A stretch of 64,000 bases of DNA from Phytohabitans maris (GCF_031085175.1 NZ_JAVHUY010000001.1:186001-250000); one strand, 5' to 3'. Positions 48,333 to 58,595 are shown, counted from the stretch's first letter. Notes: generated by a model from the sequence alone, not told the origin. Numbers and translations are program-made.

Positions 48333-50588
48333 GTGCGTTTTGCTCGATTGTGGACGGTGGCGGTCGCCGTCCTGGCTGCGGTGCCGTCCTTGGTGGCGGC
48401 GCCGGCCGCCGCCGCGGCATCCCACCGGCCGCGCGATGCCCGCCCGGGCGCGCCAACCAACCTTCAAGTCTCCGGAGTCGCCTGCACCGAAGCGGGGATC
48501 CTGATCGGTACGGTGACACCGAGGTTCTCCGCGGTCTTCCCGGACGCCGACGCGCACGAGTCCCTCACCGGCACCTGGGAGTGGCTGGAGGTGCCCGCCT
48601 CCGGCACCTGGGGCCCATCGACACCGCGCCTGCCCGCGCCCCCGCAGACCACGGTCTCGGCCAACACCCGGGCCACGTCCGCCGAGGTCTCCGGGCTCTC
48701 CCATGAAAAGCGGTACGCCTTCCGGGCCAGGGGCACCGACCCGGCGCCGCAGAGCCAGACCAGCCCGTGGTCGCGGTGGTGCGTGTTCACCGTCGACATA
48801 GAGGCTCCGCCGGTGACGGTGACGACCGTGACGCCGCCGGTCGGGGTGGGCCAGCCGGGCACGTTCCGCTTCGACTCGCCCGCCTCGGACGTGGTGAAGT
48901 TCCGCTACGGCTGGGGCGAACCGGGCACGTCGGAAGTGCCCGCGACGGCTGGCGGGACAGGGAAGACCGCGACGGTGACGCTGGTCCCGCCGGGCATCGG
49001 TCTCAACCTCCTCTTCGCACGGGCCATCGACGCCACCGGCCTCCGTGGTCCGGCCAGCTCGGTCGATGTCGTCGTGTCGCCTCCGTCGGTGGCGGTGGCC
49101 GTGTGGCTGCTTGAGGCATATCCGGGCATCACCGAGGAGGACGCCCTCGCCGACCAGGGCGAGAGGTCCGGCTTCACCCCGCTCACGCCGTACGGCCTCA
49201 CCTGGGCGCCCGACGTGCGGCTGATCGGCGCGCGCACCGCCGGGTTCGGTGGTGCCGCCACCTCGTTCGCGTCGGCCGGCGCGCCCGTCGTCAGCACCTC
49301 GCAAACCTTCTCCGTCACGGCGTGGGCGCGCACCCCTTCGCTGCCGTGCACCGGGAGGCAGACCGTGGCCTCCATCGACGGTACGTATACCAGTGCCTTC
49401 GCGCTGACGTTCGACTGCGCCACCGCGAAGTGGGGCATGCGGCTGGCCGACGCCGATCGGGCCGGCGCGGCCACCGTGGACGCCTGGGCGCCCACGCCCG
49501 CGAAGGCGGGGCTCTGGCAACACCTGATCGGGAGCTGGGACGCGACCGCTCGTGAGGTGCTGCTCTACGTCGACGGTGTCCGGGTAGCCGCAGCGACACC
49601 GGCCGGCGGGTGGCTGGACACGTACGGCGACGGCTGGGACGCGACCGGACCGTTCGTGCTGGGGCGCGACCGGCTCGACGGCGCCGACGGCGGTGGCTTT
49701 GCCGGCCAGATCGCGAACGTGCGCGTTTACGACCGCCTGCTCCTCGCCGGAGACCTGTTCGGCGACCCGGCCACGTCCACGGTGGGCGTGGTCCTGCCGA
49801 CCCCTGTGGGCAGGTACACGTTCGAGACCGGCGGCGGCACCTGCTACGACGACACGATCGATCCCACGTACTGCATGGAGCTGGCGCTGGACCTCTGGGC
49901 CCGCAACCTGTTCCTCACCCGCGGCACGTGGGTGGAGTCGGAGTCGGGGGCCAGCGTCCTGGAGCTGGACGGCACGCACTGGGCCGAGGAGGGCGACCCG
50001 CTGCACGGCGTCGCGACGGTGGAGTACGGCGTGACGAAGCGAAACGTGGCCGAGCTTGGCGAGCCCGAGCAGTGGGTGGACGCGCCGGTGCTCCGCACCG
50101 ACCAGTCGTACACCGTCTCGGCATGGGTGCGCCCCGACCGGGTGGCCGGTGACGACATGACCGTGCTGGCGCAGCGGGGCAGTGACCGGTCCGCGTTCCA
50201 CCTGGGCGTCCGCAACCGCACGGAAGGCGGCGTGACGCGGCAGCACTGGACGTTCACCACCGCGCCGGCCGACGGGCCGAGCGCCGAGCCGGCCGCTACC
50301 GCGGTGGCGCCGCAGCCGTTGACCGTGGACGACACCACGACCTGGACCCACCTGGTCGGGGTCTACGACGCCACCCGCGGCCAGATCCGGCTCTACGTGA
50401 ACGGCGTGCTGGCGGCCACCGCCGACCAGTCGTACGCCTGGCAGGCCAGCGGGCCACTCGTCGTAGGCGCCGCCGGATCGGGCGCGGCCGCCGGTGAGCT
50501 CTGGTTCGGCGGCGTCGACGACGTGTACGCGTTCCGAGGCGCGATGACCGACGCCCAGGTGGCGGAGCTGCACGACCAGCAGGACTGA
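48333..50588 (+). CDS. Large secreted protein with two LamG domains
   Basis: A 751-aa protein starting at GTG. A signal peptide of about 30 residues (LWTVAVAVLAAVPSLVAAPA) is followed by a beta-sandwich, fibronectin-like part (about 60-250). LamG domain 1 is at about 285-465 (TFSVTAWARTP, then LLYVDGVRVAA) and LamG domain 2 at about 545-745 (SYTVSAWVRPD, then IRLYVNGVLAA). LamG domains bind carbohydrates or proteins outside the cell. No catalytic domain is seen. Confidence 0.85.
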   Translation: MRFARLWTVAVAVLAAVPSLVAAPAAAAASHRPRDARPGAPTNLQVSGVACTEAGILIGTVTPRFSAVFPDADAHESLTGTWEWLEVPASGTWGPSTPRLPAPPQTTVSANTRATSAEVSGLSHEKRYAFRARGTDPAPQSQTSPWSRWCVFTVDIEAPPVTVTTVTPPVGVGQPGTFRFDSPASDVVKFRYGWGEPGTSEVPATAGGTGKTATVTLVPPGIGLNLLFARAIDATGLRGPASSVDVVVSPPSVAVAVWLLEAYPGITEEDALADQGERSGFTPLTPYGLTWAPDVRLIGARTAGFGGAATSFASAGAPVVSTSQTFSVTAWARTPSLPCTGRQTVASIDGTYTSAFALTFDCATAKWGMRLADADRAGAATVDAWAPTPAKAGLWQHLIGSWDATAREVLLYVDGVRVAAATPAGGWLDTYGDGWDATGPFVLGRDRLDGADGGGFAGQIANVRVYDRLLLAGDLFGDPATSTVGVVLPTPVGRYTFETGGGTCYDDTIDPTYCMELALDLWARNLFLTRGTWVESESGASVLELDGTHWAEEGDPLHGVATVEYGVTKRNVAELGEPEQWVDAPVLRTDQSYTVSAWVRPDRVAGDDMTVLAQRGSDRSAFHLGVRNRTEGGVTRQHWTFTTAPADGPSAEPAATAVAPQPLTVDDTTTWTHLVGVYDATRGQIRLYVNGVLAATADQSYAWQASGPLVVGAAGSGAAAGELWFGGVDDVYAFRGAMTDAQVAELHDQQD

Positions 50589-50616
50589 CCACCGCTGGCG
50601 TGGTTGTATCGGGGGC

Positions 50617-51885
50617 GTGGCTGGGACTGAGGTCAAGCGGACGATCGAGGCGGTCTGGCGGATCGAGGCGGCGCGGCTGATCGCCGGCCTGGCGCGGATG
50701 ACGCACGATGTCGGGCTCGCCGAGGAGCTCGCGCAGGACGCCCTCGTCGCGGCGCTGGAGCAATGGCCTGAGTCGGGTGTACCGGATAATCCCGGCGCCT
50801 GGCTCATGGCCATCTCCAAGCGCCGCGCGATCGACCACTTCCGGCGGCGGGAGCGGTTCGAGCGCAAGGTGGAGCAGCTCGGTCGCGACCTGGAGACCGA
50901 GCACACGCCCGACTTCGACGCGGCCGTCGAGGATATCGAGGACGACCTGCTGCGCCTCGTCTTCACGGCCTGCCATCCGGTGCTTTCCACGGAGGCCCGG
51001 GTCGCGCTCACGCTGCGGGTGCTCGGCGGCCTGACGACGGACGAGATCGCCCGGGCCTACCTGGTCTCGGAGTCGACCGTCGCGCAGCGCATCGTGCGGG
51101 CCAAGCGGACCCTCGCCGACAAGGGGATCCCGTTCGAGGTGCCCTCGGGTGCCGAGTTGCCCGAACGGCTTTCGTCCGTACTCGAAGTCATCTACCTGAT
51201 TTTCAACGAGGGCTATACGGCCACGGCAGGCGACGACTGGATGCGGCCGGCGCTGTGCGAGGAGGCATTGCGCCTCGGGCGCATCGTCGCCGAACTGATC
51301 CCGAACGAGCCGGAGGTGCACGGGCTCGTCGCGCTCATGGAGATCCAGGCATCGCGTTCCGCGGCTCGCACGGGACCCGCGGGTGAGCCGGTGCTTCTGC
51401 TCGACCAGAATCGGGCCCGCTGGGATCAGCTGCTCATCCGTCGCGGCCTCGCCGCGCTCGACCGCGCGGAAAAGCTCGGCGGCGCGGGCGGACCATATGC
51501 GCTCCAGGCCGCGATCGCGGCCTGCCACGCGCGGGCCCGGACCGCCGAGGAGACAGACTGGGTACGGATGACCGCGCTCTACGAGGCACTGGCGATGACC
51601 GCGCCGTCGCCGGTGGTGGAGCTAAACCGGGCGGTGGCGGTGGCCATGGCCTTCGGGCCGGAAGAGGGTCTCAAGCTTGTGGACGATCTGGCCGCCATGT
51701 CCGCCCTGAAGGACTACCACCTGCTGCCGAGCGTGCGCGGCGATCTGCTCGCCAAGCTGGGCCGCGCTGACGAGGCGCGCGTCGAGTTTCTGCGGGCGGC
51801 GGAGCTTACGCGCAATGTCCGGGAACGAGACCTGCTGCTCGAGCGCGCCCGGGCCAGTCAGCCTGGCACCGCACCGGAATCCTGA
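50617..51885 (+). CDS. ECF42-type sigma factor with C-terminal TPR-like region
   Basis: A 422-aa protein. Sigma region 2 is AEELAQDALVAALEQWPESG with NPGAWLMAISKRRAIDHFRRR. Region 4 is LSTEARVALTLRVLGGLTTD and YLVSESTVAQRIVRAKRTL. The C-terminal half (about 190-410) is the DUF6596/TPR-like region of ECF42 (FNEGYTATAG, then ALYEALAMTAPSPVVELNRA). ECF42 genes normally sit by a DGPF/YCII-type gene; none is seen here. Start is GTG. Confidence 0.9.
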   Translation: MAGTEVKRTIEAVWRIEAARLIAGLARMTHDVGLAEELAQDALVAALEQWPESGVPDNPGAWLMAISKRRAIDHFRRRERFERKVEQLGRDLETEHTPDFDAAVEDIEDDLLRLVFTACHPVLSTEARVALTLRVLGGLTTDEIARAYLVSESTVAQRIVRAKRTLADKGIPFEVPSGAELPERLSSVLEVIYLIFNEGYTATAGDDWMRPALCEEALRLGRIVAELIPNEPEVHGLVALMEIQASRSAARTGPAGEPVLLLDQNRARWDQLLIRRGLAALDRAEKLGGAGGPYALQAAIAACHARARTAEETDWVRMTALYEALAMTAPSPVVELNRAVAVAMAFGPEEGLKLVDDLAAMSALKDYHLLPSVRGDLLAKLGRADEARVEFLRAAELTRNVRERDLLLERARASQPGTAPES

Positions 51886-52113
51886 TCCACCGTGCGGCGG
51901 TGGCGGCCGCGATCGGCTGGCCTGCCGATGCACTCCTCCGGTAACAGGAGCCTCGGCCGCTCTGGCGCCGCATTGAGGCTAGCGGCAAGTCTGGCGCGGC
52001 CCCCTGCGGAAACAGCGCTCCAGTATCGTGATCGCCGCTGACATCAGTCGGCCGACGAGCCGTCGCAGGCTGCCGCGCGTGCCAAACAGCTTCAAAGGGA
52101 AGGAAAACCGTAG

Positions 52114-54174
52114 ATGTCGGTCGGCTACGCACAGCGGCAGCGCGACACCGTTACCGTGCCGAAGACGGCGGGTTTCCGCCCGGACGTGCAGGGCCTGCGT
52201 GCCGTCGCGGTGCTGGCCGTCGTCGCTGACCACCTATTGGAGTATCCCGATGGTGGGTTTGTCGGAGTTGACGTCTTCTTCGTCATCTCGGGCTTTCTCA
52301 TCACGTCCCTGCTGCTGCGCGAGCACGACCGTACCGGCACGATCTCGTTCAAAGGCTTCTACGTCCGCCGGGTGAAGCGGATCCTGCCGGCGTCCCTGCT
52401 GGTCCTCCTCACCACCGGTGTCTCGTCGTATTTCCTGCTGGGTGGCGACCGGTTCACGCTGACGGCGAAGGACATCCTCGCGTCGGTTCTCTTCGCCGCC
52501 AACTGGCGATTCGCCATCCAGGGCACCGACTACTTCCAGGAGGGGCAGCCCCCCTCGCCGGTGCAGCACTTCTGGTCGCTCGCGGTCGAGGAGCAGTACT
52601 ACCTTTTCTGGCCGTGGCTGATGCTCGGCCTGCTGGCGCTCGGCGTGCGCTATCTGGCCTGGAACGGGCGCCAGCGCAGGGTCGCCGTGGGCGTCGCCAT
52701 CGGCGCTGTCACCGTCGTCTCGTTCCTCTGGGCGTTTCGTGAGACCGCGTCGGAGCCGACGGTGGCGTACTTTTCGACGCTGTCCCGGACCTGGGAGCTC
52801 GGCGTTGGCGCACTGCTCGCCGTTCTCGGCAACGCCGTCGCGATCCGGTCGGCCGCCGTCCGGGCGGTGCTGGGCTGGATCGGCCTGGCCGGCATTCTCG
52901 TCTCCCTTTTCGTGGTGCCGCCGTCGCCCGGCTTTCCGGCGCCGTGGGGTGCCCTTCCCGTGCTCGCGACCGCGCTGGTCATCGCGGCCGGCCAGGGTGG
53001 CGAGCAGCGCTACCTGTGGCCACTGACCAACCGGGTGAGCCGCTATGTCGGCGATGTCTCGTACTCGTTGTATTTGTGGCACTTTCCGGTCGTGATCCTG
53101 CTGGCGGCCGTGCTGCCGACCGACTCGGCCAGGTACTACGTGGTGGCCCTTGTCCTGATGGCCGTCCTGTCGGTGAGCTCGTACCACCTGGTGGAGGATC
53201 CGATCCGGCGCTCGTCGTGGCTGACGAGCCGGCCGCTGGTCCCGGGCGCCCGCCTCGGGCTGCGCCCCGGCTTGGCCGCCGCCATGATCGTGACGTCGGT
53301 GACCGCCACGGTGGTGGTGCACGGCTGGTCGACCGAGTCGCCGGCGGCGGGCCCGACCGCGGCGGAGCAGCGCTGCCTCGGTGCGGCCGCGATGGATCCG
53401 GCGCTCGGCTGCGGTCCGGTGGCGGGCAACTTCGTCCTCCCGGCGCCGGCCGCCATGGCCAAGGACACGGCTGGCGCGTTCGACTGCTGGATCGACGAGG
53501 GTGCGCCGATGAAGGTGTGCTCCGACGGCCAGCCGGGAGCCGCCCGGTCCGTCGCGCTGCTCGGCGACAGCCACGCCGCGATGCTGCTCCCCGGACTCCG
53601 GGCGCAACTGGACGCGTACGGCTGGCGGCTCGACAGCTACACCGGGTGGGGCTGCCAGTGGATGCGGACCGGCACCGGCAGCACCTGCGACGCGGCGATG
53701 AAGGACATCCAGGAACGCCTCGTGAACGGACCGAAGTACGACATCGCGATCGTGACCGGGGCGCGCCACAAGACCGCGAAGGACAAGGACTGGGTCTCCC
53801 GCATGTACGCGGAGGCGTGGCGGCCGGTCGCGGCCCGTGGCACGAAGATCGTCGTGATCGCCGACAACCCTGGCGTGCCGCCGTCGGCGCTGCAGTGCGT
53901 GCAGCGGGTCGGGTTCTCGGTACGAGAGAACGACTGCGTCATCCCGGTCGAGGACGCGTACGCCGAAGTCGACGCGCTTGTCGCCGCCGCCGCGATGGTG
54001 GACGGGGTCGGCCTCGTCGACCTGCGGCCGTTCTACTGCGACGACACCTCATGCCCGGTGGTGATCGGAAACGTCATCGCCTATCGCGACACCGTCGGCC
54101 ACATCACGGGGACGTTCAGCAAGACGCTCGGGCCGTACCTGGTGAAGGCGATCGACACTGCGGCGGCCGGCTGA
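52114..54174 (+). CDS. Acyltransferase (OafA/YrhL type) with C-terminal SGNH domain
   Basis: A 686-aa protein. Residues about 15-370 are acyltransferase-3: FRPDVQGLRAVAVLAVVADH at the start, a long series of membrane helices, and YSLYLWHFPVVILLAAVLP. The C-terminal domain (about 430-680) is SGNH-hydrolase-like: VALLGDSHAAMLLPG with the nucleophile Ser, and GHITGTFSKTLGPYL with the His. It O-acetylates extracellular or cell-surface sugars. AAGGGAAGGAAA precedes ATG 52114. It heads the exopolysaccharide locus. Confidence 0.9.
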   Translation: MSVGYAQRQRDTVTVPKTAGFRPDVQGLRAVAVLAVVADHLLEYPDGGFVGVDVFFVISGFLITSLLLREHDRTGTISFKGFYVRRVKRILPASLLVLLTTGVSSYFLLGGDRFTLTAKDILASVLFAANWRFAIQGTDYFQEGQPPSPVQHFWSLAVEEQYYLFWPWLMLGLLALGVRYLAWNGRQRRVAVGVAIGAVTVVSFLWAFRETASEPTVAYFSTLSRTWELGVGALLAVLGNAVAIRSAAVRAVLGWIGLAGILVSLFVVPPSPGFPAPWGALPVLATALVIAAGQGGEQRYLWPLTNRVSRYVGDVSYSLYLWHFPVVILLAAVLPTDSARYYVVALVLMAVLSVSSYHLVEDPIRRSSWLTSRPLVPGARLGLRPGLAAAMIVTSVTATVVVHGWSTESPAAGPTAAEQRCLGAAAMDPALGCGPVAGNFVLPAPAAMAKDTAGAFDCWIDEGAPMKVCSDGQPGAARSVALLGDSHAAMLLPGLRAQLDAYGWRLDSYTGWGCQWMRTGTGSTCDAAMKDIQERLVNGPKYDIAIVTGARHKTAKDKDWVSRMYAEAWRPVAARGTKIVVIADNPGVPPSALQCVQRVGFSVRENDCVIPVEDAYAEVDALVAAAAMVDGVGLVDLRPFYCDDTSCPVVIGNVIAYRDTVGHITGTFSKTLGPYLVKAIDTAAAG

Positions 54175-54283
54175 GCGGGCCGAGGGCCAGCTTCGACCGG
54201 ATCCGGGACTGAGCCGGCAGCGCCTGATGGGATAGAGCGGCGTCTGACTAGTATCCCGAGGGAGGCAACGCGGGGAGGTTGGG

Positions 54284-55726
54284 ATGCAGCCAGGCAGTCC
54301 GTTCCATCTGATCGAGACGCTGGGCTCGTGTCAGGTGGGCAATGTCTGGTCGGCCGTGGACGCCCAGGGCAGGTCACTGACGGTGGCGGTGCTCGACGCG
54401 TCGGTAGCCGCGGACCAGCGCTGGCGCGAGGCGTTCGCGGAGGCGGCCAACCTGCTCAGCCGGGAGGGCAGGCCGCCCTTCCTCTACGCCGACTTTTCCG
54501 CTTCGGCGCCCTTTGTGGCTTATGCGGTTGACGGCTTCATGGGGGCGGAGCAGGTCTTCCAGGCACTGGGGATGGAGTACCAGCTGGTCCCGCCCGACGT
54601 GGAGTACGCGCTGCCGCCGGTGAACGAGACGCCCGCGGCCGCGGAGCCGTACGCGGACCTGCTGCAGCAGCCCGGAGCGGCCGTGCCGGATCCGCCGACG
54701 GCTCCCGTCGCCGACAACGCGCCGGCGCCGGCACCGGGCGCGGACCACGCGCCGGCGGACCTGGAAGCGACGCAGCCCACGGCGCCGTCCTCGGCGCCGC
54801 CGGGCCCCTGGACCGTGGAGAGTCCGGCAGCCCTGCCTCCACAGCCCGTGTCCCCGCCGCAGTCGCAGTACCCGCCCATCCAGCCGGTGTCGGCATCTCC
54901 CATGCCGGTGTCGGGGTCTCCGATTCCGGTGTCGGCCACGCCGCACTCGCCGATGCCGTTCTCGCCGGCGCCGCATTCGCCCAGTTCAGGGCCGATCCCT
55001 CCGGCTGGGCCCGCGCCGTACGACCCGTACTATCCGGGTCCTGCCGCCAGCCCGAAGCGGCGCACCGGGCTGATCGTTGGCGCCGTCGCGCTGGTCGTGA
55101 TCGTGCTGCTTGGCGGTGGCGGCTTCGTCGCGTGGCAGGCGCTCGGAAACGAGAAGGAGGAACCGCGCACGCTCCCGACCGCGACGTCGGCGGCACCGCT
55201 GCCGACCGTCTCGCCCCTGCAACCGGGCCTGGAGCCGCCGCGGGTCGGAGACTGGCCGGTGTGGCCGGTCTATGCCAAAGGTGCCCAGGTGGCCACGCAC
55301 GACCTCGACGGCCTAGGCTTCAAGCTCACCCTGCCGGCCAACTGGGAATGTACCCCGGGCGGCCAGGCGGAAGGGTTCGTCAAGTACAACTGCGGTGCCA
55401 AGCCGAGCGTCGGAGTGGAGATCGGCGGCGAACTGATCGTCCGCGACTGCCCGCAGCCGTGCGACGACCAGCGGCAGGTCGACATGCGCAAGGCCGAGGA
55501 GGCGTGGGGGCTGCAATGGCGTTTCGCCGGCGAGTACGCCGTGCTGGCCGAGACGGTCAAGCTCGACGGCGGCACGCGTTATGGCCTTGTGATTGTCGCC
55601 TTCTGGCGCAGCACACCCGAGGGTGCGATCGACCGCCAGCTCGTGTTTCGCATGACCAGCCCGTCCGATTGGCTCAACGACCTGCGTCGCGTCGCGAACG
55701 GCGTCCGGGACCAGACGAAGTTCTGA
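54284..55726 (+). CDS. Pseudokinase-like membrane protein with proline-rich linker
   Basis: A 480-aa protein. The N-terminus resembles a kinase N-lobe (FHLIETLGSCQVGNVWSAVD, then LTVAVLDASVAADQRW) but has no catalytic loop. A long Pro/Ala/Ser-rich linker (about 110-250, with repeated 'SPMPVSGSPIPVS') is followed by a membrane helix (LIVGAVALVVIVLLGGGGFVA) and an extracytoplasmic domain (about 300-480) with four cysteines. Its role is unknown; it may respond to or help anchor the polysaccharide machinery. Confidence 0.65.
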   Translation: MQPGSPFHLIETLGSCQVGNVWSAVDAQGRSLTVAVLDASVAADQRWREAFAEAANLLSREGRPPFLYADFSASAPFVAYAVDGFMGAEQVFQALGMEYQLVPPDVEYALPPVNETPAAAEPYADLLQQPGAAVPDPPTAPVADNAPAPAPGADHAPADLEATQPTAPSSAPPGPWTVESPAALPPQPVSPPQSQYPPIQPVSASPMPVSGSPIPVSATPHSPMPFSPAPHSPSSGPIPPAGPAPYDPYYPGPAASPKRRTGLIVGAVALVVIVLLGGGGFVAWQALGNEKEEPRTLPTATSAAPLPTVSPLQPGLEPPRVGDWPVWPVYAKGAQVATHDLDGLGFKLTLPANWECTPGGQAEGFVKYNCGAKPSVGVEIGGELIVRDCPQPCDDQRQVDMRKAEEAWGLQWRFAGEYAVLAETVKLDGGTRYGLVIVAFWRSTPEGAIDRQLVFRMTSPSDWLNDLRRVANGVRDQTKF

Positions 55727-55774
55727 TCCGATCTATGATGTGCGCGCGAGCGACCGACCACCCCAGCTCGGTAC

Positions 55775-57169
55775 ATGCAATCTCGCACGCGGCAGCGGGT
55801 CGCGTTTACTTCGGTGAAACACACGGAGATCGGCATGTTTACCGGCACAGCAGGCGGTCCCCCCGTGGCCGAGCGCTCCAGCGACGGTGAGCGGGATCCT
55901 TCACTGCTGATGAAGGGTCGATCACTCGCGGCCGAACTGCTCGACCGGCGGCAGCGGGTGCCGCTTGCCGTGGGTGTTGTGATCGCCGCGCTGGCGCTCG
56001 TTCCGGTGGCAATCCTTCCGTCCGAAAGCGCCATCTATGCCGGGATAGCAAATCCGTCACCAACCCTTCATACGTACACGGCGGCGATCGTCGTTGCGGG
56101 TGTGGTGGTGGCAATCCGCGCTACTCGCGGCTTTCTGACCGGATTGTTATTGTGGGCGCCTTTCCTCGTCTGGCTGATCATATTCATGATTTCGGCCTGG
56201 GACCCGTCGGCGCGCACCGTCTCGGGCCTGCTCCAGCTCGCCCTCGGCGCGATCACATTCGCCATCGGAGTCGCGGGGGAGGCGCAGGACCGTGCGAGGT
56301 CGTTCCTGGTGTGGGCCTTCGCCATCGCGGCGTGGATCCAGCTCGCGGCGATCCTCCTGGCGAGCATCGGCCTGCCACTGCGCCGGATCGGCGGCCAGCA
56401 GGCGCTCGACGTGCTCGGCCGGGCCACGGGCCTGACCAGCCATCCGGGCGAGCTGGCAAAGCTGCTCTTCTTCTGCGGGCTCTGCGCGCTCATGCTGCCG
56501 CAGCGCACCACCTGGGAGCGATGGGCCGCCTGGCTGACGCTCGGCGCTGTCCTCGTCGGGGTTTCGCTGGCCCAGAGCCGGTCCGTGCTCGTCGCCATCA
56601 TCTCGATGATCGTCATCTTCGTGCTGCTGGAGCTCACGGCGGGCCGGTGGCAGCGCCGGCACTTCGTCGTCATCGGCATCACGCTCGCGCTCGGTGCGGC
56701 GTCGCTGCCGTGGCTGATCGCGCGCTTCTCGGCCGATCCGAGCGGCGGCGCCCGAGGGCACGTCGCGAAGGTCGCGTTCCACGCGATCGAGGCCCACCCG
56801 TGGGCGGGAGTCGGGCCCAACGGGTACGTCGCCGTGGTCGGTGCCACGGACCCGCTCACCGCGGGCGGCGTGCCGGTGCACAACGTCTTCCTGCTGAGCG
56901 CGGCGGAGGTCGGCGTAGCCGGCGCGTTCTACCTGTGGCTGCCGTTCCTCGTCGTGGCCGCGCGGGCGATCTACTACACGTGGCGCACCCGTGGTTCGGA
57001 CCTGGCGGCCCGGGTCGTGGTCAGCGCCCTGCCCGGCATCGGCCTGATCGCCATGACCGGTTGGGGCCTGATGCAGGGTCCGTACTTCCTCATCTTCTCG
57101 CTCGTGCTGGGCTACTTCGGCGCGCGGGCGGGCACCGGCTCAGGGCAGGTGGGCGATGGTCTCAACTGA
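55775..57169 (+). CDS. O-antigen ligase/Wzy-type membrane protein
   Basis: A 464-aa protein with about ten membrane helices. The conserved long loop has GHVAKVAFHAIEAHPWAGVG, then GGVPVHNVFLLSAAEVGVAG, the usual Wzy-C/WaaL pattern. It polymerises or ligates lipid-linked repeat units at the outer face of the membrane. ATG 55775 or the one at 55835 could be the start; the second would drop a basic extension. It overlaps the flippase gene by 14 bp. Confidence 0.85.
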   Translation: MQSRTRQRVAFTSVKHTEIGMFTGTAGGPPVAERSSDGERDPSLLMKGRSLAAELLDRRQRVPLAVGVVIAALALVPVAILPSESAIYAGIANPSPTLHTYTAAIVVAGVVVAIRATRGFLTGLLLWAPFLVWLIIFMISAWDPSARTVSGLLQLALGAITFAIGVAGEAQDRARSFLVWAFAIAAWIQLAAILLASIGLPLRRIGGQQALDVLGRATGLTSHPGELAKLLFFCGLCALMLPQRTTWERWAAWLTLGAVLVGVSLAQSRSVLVAIISMIVIFVLLELTAGRWQRRHFVVIGITLALGAASLPWLIARFSADPSGGARGHVAKVAFHAIEAHPWAGVGPNGYVAVVGATDPLTAGGVPVHNVFLLSAAEVGVAGAFYLWLPFLVVAARAIYYTWRTRGSDLAARVVVSALPGIGLIAMTGWGLMQGPYFLIFSLVLGYFGARAGTGSGQVGDGLN

Positions 57170-58595
57170 CGTCAACGCGCCGGAGCGCAAGCGTTCCTCG
57201 CTGACCGTCTCCTCCGGGCTGCTCGGGCTCTCCACGATCCTGGCCCGGCTGACCACCCTCGTCGTCATGGCGCTGCTCGCCCGTGGCGCCGGCGCGGAGG
57301 CGGTCGGCTATTACGGCCTCGCCACGCTCGCCGCCTCGTTCACCGCCGCGGCCCTCTCCATCGGCCTGCCCACGTACCTCACGCGTGACGTGGCGGCCGG
57401 GCTGGTGTCGCCGCCGGAGGTCGGCCGCATCCACTGTGGACGGCTCGCGGTCCTGCTGCTCGCCGCGGGGGTGGCCTATCCCGTGTCGCTGCTGGCCCTT
57501 CCGGCGCCGATCCGGCTCGGCTTCTTCCTGTTCTTCCTGGCGAGCGTCCTCGAGCAGTGGAACGAGACCGCGTGGGTGCTGGTCCGGGGCACCCACCGGG
57601 CGTGGGTGGAGCCGTTCACCAATACCTCCGTGGGTCTGGCGCTCGTCGCCGTGTGTGCGGCCGACGCCTGGCTCGGCGACGGGCTGGCCTTCGGCGACGC
57701 CGCGGCGTACGTCGTGGTGGCCGCGATCGTCCGGTCCGGCGCCGCTTTCCTGCTCGTCGGCATCTGGCGGGCGGTGCGCGCGCCGGGCCGGCTCGACATC
57801 GTACGGCACGCGCGACGGTCGCTGCCGTACTTCGCGACCGACCTGCTCGGGCTCGTCTACTTCCGCGGCGACGTCGCCGTGCTCGCGCTCTTCGTCACCG
57901 CCACCCAGGTTGGCGAGTACGTCTCGGCCGCCGCCATCATCGGCCCCGCGGTCCAGGTCGCGGCCTCGATGGGGGTGGGCGCGCTCGCGTACGCGGCGCC
58001 GCGTATCGGTGCCGGCGCCCCGTCGACGGACGACCCGCTCACCATCTTCACCTTCTTCCGGATCGCGGGGCAGGCGGCGGCCGGGCTGATCGGCATCGGC
58101 CTGCCGATCGCCGTGGCGATCCTCTTCGGCGGCGAGGGCCGTACGACGCTGGTCCTGGCGTCGATCCTCACGCTCTTCCTGGCGCTGCGGTTCGCCAACT
58201 TCGGCCTGTCGGCGATCCTTCTCGCCCACGGGAGGGCGTCCAGCCGGCTGGTCGTGCTGGTGCTGAGCATCTGCGCGAGCGTCGGGCTCAACCTGCTGCT
58301 CGACCGGAGGTTCGAGGCGTACGGGGCGGCCAGCGCGGCGGCCCTCACCGAACTGGTCGTGGCGGGTTCGCTGCTCTGGTTCGTGCGGATCGGGGCGCTC
58401 GTACGGCCCGTTCTCGCCTCGGTGGGATACGTCGCCGTCGCGGCGATCCTGCTGTCCGTACTGTCCGCGCTGGCGTCGCCCACCGCGGTCGCCGTCATCA
58501 CCGGCGGCTACTTCGTGGCGACAGCCGCGCTCAGTTTCCTTTACCAGAGACGGGCTTCGCGCCGCGTTCCGCAGACCATCGGGGAGAGCGCATGA
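57156..58595 (+). CDS. Polysaccharide flippase (MATE-like/Wzx)
   Basis: A 479-aa protein with twelve to fourteen hydrophobic helices and a start typical of Wzx (SSGLLGLSTILARLTTLVVM). A conserved piece reads SLPYFATDLLGLVYFRGDVAV, after which the charged loops alternate. It flips lipid-linked sugar units across the membrane. It overlaps the preceding gene by 14 bp and the next one by 4 bp. Confidence 0.85.
   Translation: MVSTDVNAPERKRSSLTVSSGLLGLSTILARLTTLVVMALLARGAGAEAVGYYGLATLAASFTAAALSIGLPTYLTRDVAAGLVSPPEVGRIHCGRLAVLLLAAGVAYPVSLLALPAPIRLGFFLFFLASVLEQWNETAWVLVRGTHRAWVEPFTNTSVGLALVAVCAADAWLGDGLAFGDAAAYVVVAAIVRSGAAFLLVGIWRAVRAPGRLDIVRHARRSLPYFATDLLGLVYFRGDVAVLALFVTATQVGEYVSAAAIIGPAVQVAASMGVGALAYAAPRIGAGAPSTDDPLTIFTFFRIAGQAAAGLIGIGLPIAVAILFGGEGRTTLVLASILTLFLALRFANFGLSAILLAHGRASSRLVVLVLSICASVGLNLLLDRRFEAYGAASAAALTELVVAGSLLWFVRIGALVRPVLASVGYVAVAAILLSVLSALASPTAVAVITGGYFVATAALSFLYQRRASRRVPQTIGESA

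Noticed and set aside
47184-51011. A 1275-codon frame on the minus strand
   Set aside because: Only its last 338 codons (from ATG 48200) are the sigma factor. The rest is the antisense of the LamG and ECF42 genes.
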